In this document: positions 33,289 through 42,093 of the stretch, piece after piece
Layout of the letters: every line of letters begins with the position of its first letter
Numbering within the stretch: the stretch's first letter is position 1
NCBI RefSeq assembly: GCF_000350225.1
Contig: NW_005179076.1
Location: forward strand, 96,960 to 160,959
DNA length: 64,000 bases
Origin: Chondrus crispus
Taxonomy: Eukaryota; Rhodophyta; Florideophyceae; Gigartinales; Gigartinaceae
Direction: 5' to 3'
Translations under genes and position numbers: made by a program
Notes under the pieces: model-generated
The model's input: only the letters and a program-made list of their open reading frames with translations
Databases searched by the model: none
What the model was told of the DNA's origin: nothing

Positions 33289-35629
33289 ATGAAGGTTTCA
33301 GGAAGTGAGGTTACGAGTGATACTGTGACTGAATACGTCGATCCGCGTAAAATTGTCAATCTCTGGTACTCCAGGCCAATTCTTCCTCGAGATGAAGATA
33401 TTGTCAGAGAAGGGTTTCTGCAAAATGGATACATCAGCAGTTATCTCATATCATGTCGAGTGGCTACTGTTCCTGAAATACAGCTACTCTTTGAGAGAGC
33501 CACATTGCTACACGCCTGAAAAGGCATCAGAAGTGGCACGAGCAGTGATAAGAGAAGAGACAGATGGACGCGCTGGAGGGTATCGCTTTTGTTATGATGG
33601 ACACATCCGCAAAAGAGTAGCGGTACAGCTAATGGAGGACGGGGTTTTGATGAAGGATTTCAAGTTGAAAGGTGAATTGGTAATGTCGATGCCAGCCCAA
33701 GATGAGATTGCGTATGGACTTTCGAGAAATGCTCTTCACTCTTTCTGTGTCCCGCTCTCTTTCCTCGCAACGCTCCTATGCTGCCACGAATACGACGTTG
33801 AACTGAATACCTGGTTGAGCCAAAGGCGGCAAAAATGTTTATCAGCGACCGAAGTTGCCCGTCGCCTGGTGTCAAGTACTGCAAGAGGGGTTCAGGATGA
33901 CAAAGTTATGAGCAAACAGACTGAAACAAAGCGCCAAATCTTGGGAGTTGCTCGCAAGCTTCCCATTTCTACAGTTGACTACTTACGGGATTTCATGTGC
34001 AATGATGATGGAGGCTTGCAAGTTGCGTTCACATTGGCAGATTTGCGAGCAATTCCCAAAAGACTGACGGCAGAGGAATATTTAATGTTGGTGAAACGAT
34101 TTATCAGGTATTATCAAGATTGCTTGCCTTCTCCGAAGCCGCTTCTCCCCAAAGATGTTTCGACATAGTTGGTGCAGTTACGCCAGGCAATTCAAGAGCT
34201 TGAAAAATTCAAAACCCTTTGTGATTACGACGAAATCCCGAATGAGATGACCACAATTGCAGAAAGAATGACGTGTACGCAGCTGCTGGATATCCAAATG
34301 CAGGAACATGCGTTCAGCAAGCACATTATACAACCACTTGAAACTGCTTGCAGAAATCTGGTGCCAAATGGGACTAACCATTTGGAAATCGCCCGAAAAA
34401 GATTGCAACAAATACCTCAAGAGAACAGTGAGCACTCAGATACACATAAACATCCTGCGATTGATTCAGACACTGAACTATCATCTCCAGGTACTTCAGA
34501 GAATGGAAGCTCAAAAGACGGTGAAGAGGAGGGCTCTGCGGCCAAAGCATCCCTCTTATCGCACAGTCAATACTCAGGCGGGCCCTGTGAACGGCACAAT
34601 GAGAGACCAGTTGAATCAGTTGCAGAGGCAGCGTCAGTAATTGAGGCATCTCAATTACTACCGGTTGGGTGGAAGATTGTGCAGGCTACACTTGAGGACT
34701 TCATGACACAACACGATGAGTGGAAAATGGTGCAGGGGAAAGCCGATATGGTCATGACTGTTCTACAAGATGATGAATCTAATGAGGACTGCCTGAAACA
34801 GGTTGTACGTCACTGCGGTATGGCGATGAAACAGAGCGGCGTGTGCTATATCGTGTGCAATTTTATTCACTTCTCGAAGCTTTTTTCAGTTGTATGTGCG
34901 GAGGGCATGGAAATGATGAAGCATCCCATGCTTTACATACAAGATCCGTCAACAATCAAGAGAAAGACATTATCACAGCACCCTCAAGAGTCAGGCTTCA
35001 TCGCAGCAGTATTCTGGAGATCACCAGATCGCAGGCAAAAGCATCATTACTCATTTGCAAAAGGTTACAGAAGCTCAACCCTTCCGTCGTGGGTGAACTG
35101 TGTCACAAACGTACAACAATCGCGAAATCCCCTCTGCTGTGAACAAGGCAAAATCCTTAAAGTTAGAGACATTGAAAAGGATCTCAGTGTATCTATTCTC
35201 GAGCAATGGTGCAAACCTGCAGGTATCTGTTATAATCCTAGAGCAGGCTCTATGTCCATGGGTTTGGCATGTTTGGACTTAGGTATCCAATACGTCGCGT
35301 TAGAACATGACTCGGAAATTTTCAAAGCGGCAAAAAGGAGGTTAGTCGCATCTGTTCAAGACCAAGCCTTCAAGCGAAGGAAACTGGAGCGATGTACTCG
35401 GAGAGGAATAAAGGAAACCGACAACGAAAAGGAGAAAGAAGGAATGTCCTGTGGGATTGGGGAGAAGCATTGTCGCTTTCCGGGATTGGAAACTTCGTTT
35501 TCGTGCACAGCATGCGGCGTACGAATGCATGACCTATGTGACTGGGCCAAAATCGTGAGAAACATAAGCGTCGAGTTACGAGAAATGGTTGCGGTTTGCT
35601 CGGAGAAGTGCTTTGCATTGGAGAAATGA
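33289..35629 (+). pseudogene. DNA-methyltransferase-like protein with C-terminal zinc finger, one frameshift and one TAG
   Basis: A first frame from ATG 33289 (DPRKIVNLWYSRPILPRDED) passes near 33510 into the frame containing EKASEVARAVIREETDG, which runs to TAG (34166-34168) and straight on in the same frame to TGA at 35629. Near the C-terminus SILEQWCKPAGICYNPRAGSMSMGLACLDLGIQYVALEHDSEIFKAAKRR has the shape of motif I of beta-class N6-adenine/N4-cytosine DNA methyltransferases (DPFxGSGTT...GIExDxxxxxxAxxR), with NPRAGSM replacing DPFxGSG. The expected DPPY motif upstream is not evident. A PHD-like Cys/His finger ends it (FSCTACGVRMHDLC, VCSEKC). Fold likely; catalysis doubtful. Confidence 0.55.
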
Positions 35630-36150
35630 GTCCATTTCTTCGAAATGGCCGTCTCTTTGGTCCTACATCTACCCTACATTACATCAGCAAGCTGCAGTTG
35701 ACAGCGGCGGTGTCATGTTTGTTGATTCGAACAAACGCCGCGTGAGAGGGTTTGTTGCTGTTCTTCGTAGCCTTCAAGATTTTCTTGAAGCCGTGGACAC
35801 TTTACGCGAGATGTCATGGACAAGCTCTCTCCTAAGTCCAAAAGATGGAATCCTTCATATCGTCTTGCAACCCATTCTTCGATCTGACATAATATTGATA
35901 ACAGATACCGCGCGCGGATCGCAAGCCCTTATAAAATGACAAGGGCAATGGCGCCTTCTTCGTCTTTTCAAAAACTACCTGAGGCAGACACCGGACAATG
36001 TTGCCTTCAGTCATTCTCCGCGCAACTGAACAAGAACACAAACCACAGTTTCGCAGTTCGACATGGCGAAATCGTGCGGAACGAGACTACAAGAGTAGCG
36101 CTAAACTCCCTAGCAGAAAAATGAATAATTTGGGAGTGCAGCTACAGTGA
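35630..36150 (+). other. No clear gene downstream of the methyltransferase-like frame
   Basis: Short plus-strand frames (ATG 35589, ATG 35936) look weakly coding (RVRGFVAVLRSLQDFLEAV) but have no recognised similarity. They could be an unannotated last exon or captured sequence. Confidence 0.3.
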
Positions 36151-36153
36151 AAT

Positions 36154-37130
36154 GTGATATTTTTAGCATATTTGAGTCAGAGTGCTCTACCCTCATCCCA
36201 AGAGCACACTCTCCCGTGTTCACACATCATCGGCGCCCTGGATACCATTGCCCCCGCCGTGCCCCCGCTCGACCACGGGCCCGATTCCGCTGCCCTCGGC
36301 CTCCCGCTCGCCCTGTTCGGACACGGCGATCGCGTCATTCTCCAGCCGTACGCCTCACTGCTGCTCGTGGCAGAGCTCATTCCGAATCAATCTAGGAGGG
36401 CCTGCCGTATAGGCACGTCGCATAACGTGGGCTTGCAACTCTCGTCGACCGCCGCCTCGGCCCCGAAGAAGGCCGCCGCCGCGAAGACGGAGTCTCCGCT
36501 CGTGCAGACTGCCCACGCATTTTTGCAAAAGTCTAGCTCCACGCCGACGCGGCCTTCGGGGAAGCCCACGCCCAAGTAGCAGACGCCGATTCGCGGCTCG
36601 AAGAGCTCTTCTGTCCCAGTGTCGTCGACGCCGTCGCCGGGGAATGGAGACACTTGTTGTTTGTCTACGCCCGGGAAACCGTCCCCGGTTCCAAGCGCCC
36701 AGACGGCCTCCGCAGAACGGCAGAGTGCCTATTGTGGACGCACTGGTCAATTTGACGACGGGCAAGGTGTCGGTGTCGGGGAGTATCGACCCGCTGTGTC
36801 GCATTTCGTGCGTCGAGCGGTGATTCATGCGCGACTTGACTTTTTCGGCGGGCACGTCGTCGGCGTCTGTCTCGTCGTCGGGGGCGTATGTCGGGCTGGA
36901 TGACTACATTCGTAGACGGTTGCGTGAGTACCTGAATTTGCTTTCTGCGATCGGTGGCGTCGGTTGAGGGAGTGCTCGGGGGACCGTTAGGCGGCGAAAC
37001 TTGGAGCTCTGAAATGGTCGACGAGATGAATGTCTCACAGTTTGAGCTGTACAATAAGCAGTTTGTCAAGACGTGGATGAAGGCACAGAGGCCGGGAGCG
37101 CGACGGCTTCGAGCGGCACGGGCGAGCCGA
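36154..37130 (+). pseudogene. Captured fragment, probably Avl9-like DENN protein
   Basis: GC-rich plus-strand pieces in several frames keep a consistent order. First comes SALPSSQEHTLPCSH...LPLALFGHGDRVILQPYASL, then LLFVYARETVPGSKRPDG (about 36655-36710). IVDALVNLTTGKVSVSGSID, GAYVGLDDYIRRRLREYL and ELYNKQFVKTWMKAQ (about 37050-37085) follow. The LFG...PY and late xWxxTxN-like block recall the Avl9 family of DENN proteins (vesicle traffic). Several frameshifts and the junction with the TIR at about 37455 show it is a broken capture. Identity is tentative. Confidence 0.35.
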
Positions 37131-37790
37131 GGACGCGCCGTTGCGACTGCAGGCTGGAAAGGGAGGCCAATTTTGGAGGGAGCGGGGGTGGGCGCGGTGT
37201 GGACGGTCGGGTCGCGAGCGGGCGTAGCGCTTGCGCGGCGGTATAGATACGGCAGCGGCGGCCGACGCGCCGGCGGCCGATGGCAAGCGCGCGGGCGACG
37301 CCAAACGGACGGGCGTCGGTGAGGTGGGCGGGCTACCCGGGCAGGAGCTGCAGCAGGCGTGGTCGAAGCGATGCGGGCGGGCGCAGTGACAAGCCCCCAG
37401 GGAGTCTCCGGGAATTAATTTTTGTGTCATAGTCATATTTTTCATTTTGTACACTCGCTCTGCAGGCGGTCTGTGTCCAGCGCGCGGCACACCAACGCGC
37501 GGCGCAGCGCAACGGGATGTGATTTTTTATGTAATAAGGATATTTATTTCCATGGATCAGTATTATGACTCGGGCATACGTGCCACGCCGCGTGAGCGTG
37601 TGGCAAGTGAACAGCCTGCGCTCTCCCCAAAAACGGATCGCTCGCCATCCTCTCTTGCACTTCCCCCAGTCGTTCTTCTCTTCCTTCTCCCGCCTTCACC
37701 CCTAGGGGCGGATTCGGGTGGTGATATTTACGCTTCCTATCCGCATCATCACTGCACTCGCCCACATCTTATCCATTTTCAAGTCCTGCA

Positions 37791-38394
37791 GTGGTCCCCG
37801 CCGCAATGGAAGCTGCAGAGTTGTCCCGCGAGACACCGTCGCCGCCTCGACCTTCTTCCTCTCTCCTCTCCCCCGAACCGAAAATGGCTGATGAAAGTGA
37901 GAGCAAGCCGGAGACACCCTTTGAAACACCTGCTCAAAGAAGGCGGCGTGTTCGGAACGCCGCCGCGTTGAAGAAGGCCTCGGAAATCGTTAAAAACGAG
38001 AGGAGACCAGTGGGACCCAAAAAGCGACGATTCGGCAAAGACAAAAAGTGCGTATTGCACGCTCTTTGCTGCTAATCTGCCCTTTACCATGGTGGAGAAG
38101 TCATTTCAGGATGCATTCGAGGCATATGGCCCTGTGGCAACTGTTATGCCATTAGATCGAGAGGGAGTTTTGAGAGACTACGCATTTGTTGAGTTTGAAC
38201 GAGAACGCGATATGAAGATTGCATATCGAGAAGCGAACCGGATGAGGTCAGGAGGCCATCGAATTTTGGTAGATGTGGAAAGGGGTCGAACTGTTAACGG
38301 TTGGCTGCCAAACAGGCTAGACGATCCGAACAATGTGTGCACGAGCAAGCGACGGAGTGAGAGGAGGGAGGCAAGGCCGAGACTAAAACATTAA
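37791..38394 (+). pseudogene. Captured U1-70K-like RNA-binding protein fragment (right TIR)
   Basis: The first frame, from about 37791 (ATG 37806), gives an N-terminal region ending ETPFETPAQRRRRVRNAAAL. After a one-base shift at the A-run near 38045 the RRM continues: CTLFAANLPFTMVEKSFQDAF, AYGPVATVMPLDREG, RDYAFVEFERERDMKIAYREA, ILVDVERGRTVNGW, stop TAA at 38394. The VDVERGRTVxGWxPxR tail is specific to U1 small nuclear ribonucleoprotein 70K, which binds U1 stem-loop I in the spliceosome. Most of the Arg-rich C-terminal region is absent. The parent gene must lie elsewhere in the genome. Confidence 0.8.
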
Positions 38395-38601
38395 GCGACA
38401 GGCTCTGAGAAGATGCGATGTCTTCTTCCTATACAAATATTTTATGCCCCATCAAGGCGAATTTACATCTACTTGTGTGAGCCTTTCCAACTAGTCACGC
38501 ACTTCATCAACATGCTGTACGTAATAATTGGCTGAAGTGCTCTTCCGTTCAACTGTACATGTGTGAACACTAATATTTTTCCCGTCAGCATTGCGATATA
38601 T

Positions 38602-38910
38602 TTATTTAAACATGTCTTCATCGGTTCGGTCGTCACCAATAGAACAAACTCAGTCCGGCGTCTCACCCTCGACATCGAAGCGTCTCAACACTTCAGCCAC
38701 TGCTGCTCCTTTGTGCACCCCTCGCGGTCGAACGTAAAGGAGTTTTTGCCCCATCAAGACCTCCATCGGACTGCCGTGTAGCACCTCCTCGAGCGCTTGC
38801 CGAGCATCATGTGCTCGACTGACTGCGAGATTGCATATAGCTGGCATCTCTGAAATGCCAGCTATATGCAATCTCTTTCTGCCACATTGCCTCCGCACTT
38901 CATGGGTCAA
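38602..38910 (-). pseudogene. Captured trehalose-6-phosphate phosphatase fragment (right TIR)
   Basis: Mirror copy of 25525-25833, with the same in-frame TGA and the same motifs. Shared defects mean the capture and decay preceded, or were homogenised after, formation of the two TIRs. Confidence 0.85.
38827..38875 (-). repeat. Perfect hairpin, right TIR copy
   Basis: Same 21-base arms as 25560-25608; the loop reads CTCTGAA on the plus strand, the inverse of the left loop. Confidence 0.93.
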
Positions 38911-39177
38911 GATTGTCCAATCTGTAGTTCATCGACATAAAGGTAGAGGAGATTGATCTACATCATGACTCCAAGGAATTATTCACTCTTTGAAACCGTG
39001 AATTTCACAGTTTCACAAAAATTACACACTTTGCTGCAGTGCGCAAAGAATAAATATACTTTCCCGAATTGGCGACCTGTGTATAAAAGCCATAAATAGG
39101 CTTAAATTCGGGTTAGGCAATATTCAAACGCAGTTCTTTTTAAGAAGGAAAAATCTTTTTAATAACCAATCACTGTT

Positions 39178-39945
39178 GTATCACCACTTGTACAAACTCC
39201 GCCGCGGTACGGCATAGAGTTCCTTCGAGTTCTTTGGTCTCCATGCTGAACGTTCTCACCTTTCCGGCGTCCATTTCATCCTTGATTCGGTTGCAGAAGG
39301 GGTCGACGGCTTGCTCGCGAATGAGCTCCTCCGGAGTGACAGCTTGGAATTGATCGAAGCGCTCAGGGGCGGTTCCCCCCTCAAGAGCGAGGATGTCGTC
39401 TAACCCGTCAAAACTGTCCTCGTCCTCCACTGTTCCCTCGGCCGGTTCGGCCATAAAGCATGGAATTTCGTCGTCGATTTCGTCGACGGTTTCTCCTGCG
39501 GTCCATAATCTTGACAGGGCATCAGCTTGGCTGTTAGCCTTGCCCTTCTTGTACTTGATTTCGAAATCAAATTCCGAGAGGCGGAGCCTCCATCGGATCA
39601 ATCTCCCGCTGGGGTCGGTTACGTTCATCAACCATCTCAATGAGGCATGGTCGGTATGCACAATGAAGTGCTCGCCATATAGATATGGTCTTAAAGTCTG
39701 TACGGCCCAGAATACCGCTAGGCATTTTTTTCTGATACAGAATAGTTTCTCTCGGCTGCGGCTAACGTTCTTGAAAAGAACCCGATGGGTTTACGTTGCG
39801 CATCCGGGTGTGTCTGAAATAATGCAGCGCCGATTTGATAGTCGCTTGCATCGGTGTCTACCGAGTATGGTAGGTTCTTCTTCGGCAGCGCCAACACCGG
39901 TGGCGCCAAGATAGCCTCCTTGAGCTTATGAAAAGCTTTTCGCAC
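39178..39945 (-). pseudogene. RNase H region and spacer of gypsy A pol
   Basis: Frames 39945-39718 (YSVDTDASDYQIGAALF, the RNase H first Asp) and 39661-39178 (TDHASLRWLMN, FEIKYKKGKANSQADALSR) form the RNase H domain and the linker to integrase. A frameshift separates them near 39720. The second frame ends at the insertion point, where the codon ATA is split and continues at 25257. Confidence 0.9.
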
Positions 39946-40213
39946 GGTTCGTCGAATCCTTCCAACTGGACTGGTTGTCCCTTCTTCAAGAGTTGATTGA
40001 GCGGATGCGCGATTTTCGCATAACGCGGAACGAATCTGCGTTAGACATTACAAAGTCCCAAAAAGCTCCTGAGCTGGGTCTGCGTTTGAGGGTACCTCAC
40101 TTGTTCCAATGCGACGGTTCGCGCAGCGCTCACTTCCAATGTACCTGGCCGAACGACATGGCCCAGGTACTTGATCTTTTCGACGAAAAATTCACACTTG
40201 CAAAGCTTGAGCT

Positions 40214-40909
40214 TCACACCTGCCTTTCCAATACAGAAAGTATTTCATCCACGTGCACGATGTCCTCCTCCCACGACTTGCTAAAAATTATTATGTCGTC
40301 CAAATACACCAAACAGCACTTCCAACGGAACGGAGAGAGCAGAATATCCATTGCTCTCTGAAACGTCGCTGGCGCGTTAGTTAGCCCGAAGGGCAATCTT
40401 GAGAAGCGATACAGTCCTGAGTGACACGAAAATGCAGTCTTGTCGCGGTCGCACTCAGGGATAGGCATCTGCCAATATCCCGTGATCGCGTCCAACGCGG
40501 AGAAAACCTTGGTGTCACCAAAGGAGTCCAGGCACTCATCCATGCGCAGTAAAGGATACGTGTCCTTTACCGTCACCGCGTTTAACCAACGATAGTCTAC
40601 GCAAAAGCGCATCGATCCGTCCGGCTTTGGCACTAATAAAACGAGCGACGCCCATTCTGACTGCGCCGGTTCGATGACTCCTGCTTCTAACATATTCTGT
40701 ACTTCTGCGTCCTGGACCTCCCGAGCCTTTGGACCAGCTCGGTAGGGAGCTTGTGCAATTGGCCTTGTATCCGGGGCCAGTTTAATCCGGTGGACCGTGA
40801 TGTTGATCTCACCGAGGGTCCCATCCCACATGCGGGAATACTTTTTCAACATTCGTCGGAATCTTTCGCGCAGCCGGTCCGGCACGTGGCTCAGGTCGGG
40901 TTCCTCCAC
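40214..40909 (-). pseudogene. Reverse transcriptase of gypsy A
   Basis: This frame carries the RT motifs in order: EPAQSEWASLVLLVPKPDG, CVDYRWLNAVT, FSALDAITGYWQMP, FSRLPFGLTNAPATFQRAM, and the catalytic CLVYLDDIIIFSK (YLDD at about residue 205-208). The frame breaks just after the palm (at LERQV), while copy B continues in frame, so a small deletion in A is indicated. Upstream it joins the protease/spacer frame through a TAA near 40991; B has a sense codon there. Confidence 0.92.
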
Positions 40910-40990
40910 GTCCGGCGGGGGAGGCTCAATCAGCCGCTCCGGCTTCGTAGTTGCCGTCGCGGAGAGCCCTTCCTGCCGTTCTCCTTGCTG

Positions 40991-41867
40991 TTACTCGCGG
41001 TCTTGATCCGGCGGTTCGCATCTTGTCTCGCCCGTAGACGTCTTGGTGGAATTAGGAAAAATTTCCGTCTTCCTTTCTTGAATTCCGAGAACTTCACCAA
41101 TGGTGGTTTTGCTCTCGAGTGCGGCTCTCAGGTGCGGTAATAGTTCTGCCACCACTTGGCCTTTTTGCACCCTGACAGGGTACTTCCTAAAATTTACAAC
41201 GAGTAAACTAAATGGCTGGTCAGGCCCGACCTGAACAACACCATTTGTACACGTCAGCCCGTGCCTTTCGTACAACGACGAGTACGGCTGAACCACAACC
41301 AAGCCCGCCCTCCTCGAGGTGCATTCCACGACGCGTTGCGTCCCTGGCTCGATAGTCGTGGCTCTTGCCACTTTTACCTTAGGGGAAATTCGCTCCATCT
41401 TTCCATCATTTTCGTCCTCTCCCGGGACGAGATTCTTCTTCCCTCTTCTCGTCGAGAACCGTCTAACTATCGGAACCTCCGAGAAATCCGCCAACTCAAC
41501 CGTTTTCTTCCTTGGACAAATTGCTTCCACAAACCGGTCACAGTAGTCGGCGCCTAGAATTAGCGGGACTGCTAGTTTTTCGCATACAATAAACTCGGCT
41601 GCGGGCACAAGTTTTCCAAGTCTCACAGGCATTCTAATTGTGCCGAGAGTCCGAAGTGGCCTATTGTTCGCGTCGCCAATGTCTTGGGTCAGTCCGTAGG
41701 ACACTAGGGGACTCCATTCCAGCCGGGAGTTCCGATTTTCGCACAAGGTTCGGTCCCGCGCCGGTGTCTAAAACAGACAACACCCGGCTCATCAATCCGA
41801 TTGTGGGTCCGATGTCCGCGTAAACTTTGTAGTTTTTTGCGCAAGAACCAAAATCTTCTCGGGACAC
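40991..41867 (-). pseudogene. Aspartic protease and linker of gypsy A
   Basis: VLDTGAGPNLVRKSE is the DTG active site of a retroviral-type aspartic protease in frame 41867-41661. After a frameshift near 41720 the protease fold continues (KLAVPLILGADYCDRF, with the ILG-x-D strand) into a linker up to TAA at 40991. The enzyme would cut Gag-Pol. Only one of the two frames is active without frame repair. Confidence 0.85.
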
Positions 41868-42093
41868 TCCCTTCGCTTAACCCTGTACCAGGGTCTCCGA
41901 ACTTCTTCCAGCGGATGATCTCGGGCCCGGCTCAGAATTTTCTTGACCTGAGCTGGCCCTTTGGGCTTATCCACCAATCCAACAACCTCCTCCTCGAGGC
42001 CTGATCTTTCCCTTAGAGACGGGGAACGGGGCCGAGCCCCGGGCACAGTACGTCGACCCTGTGCCTCTCGCGACTCATGCGAGATTCCCCTCT

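Larger units (their letters stand above)
25258..39177. mobile_element. 13.9 kb DNA transposon with 1.7 kb terminal inverted repeats and captured host gene pieces
   Basis: The 13,920 bp segment starts AACAGTGATTGGTTATT and ends with its exact inverse, sits between GTAT duplications and splits gypsy A pol. TIRs extend to about 27003 and 37455. The interior holds a divergent pair: a transposase-like gene (32606-30376, minus) and a methyltransferase-like gene (33289-35629, plus). The rest is fragments of host genes in several orientations. Four-base duplications are reported for a few cut-and-paste superfamilies such as Sola; I cannot assign this one. The transposase has a frameshift, so this copy is probably immobile unless helped in trans. 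Confidence 0.9.
37455..39177 (-). repeat. Right terminal inverted repeat of the 13.9 kb element
   Basis: Inverse complement of 25258-27003, ending at the GTAT duplication (39178-39181). Carries the same U1-70K, hairpin and TPP sequences in opposite orientation. Confidence 0.92.

Noticed and set aside
815-35629. Reassigned stop codons: several long frames are broken by single TAG/TAA (2132, 8822, 34166, 29670)
   Set aside because: TGA also interrupts decayed genes here (12770, 11273, 25783), many clear frames end at TAG or TAA, and where an ancestral copy is present (57690) the stop replaces a CAG found in its sister. Ordinary nonsense decay explains all cases.
25258-39177. Polinton/Maverick or Helitron identity for the 13.9 kb element
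   Set aside because: No protein-primed polymerase, packaging ATPase, protease, capsid or Rep/helicase gene is present, and the duplication is 4 bases rather than 6 or none.
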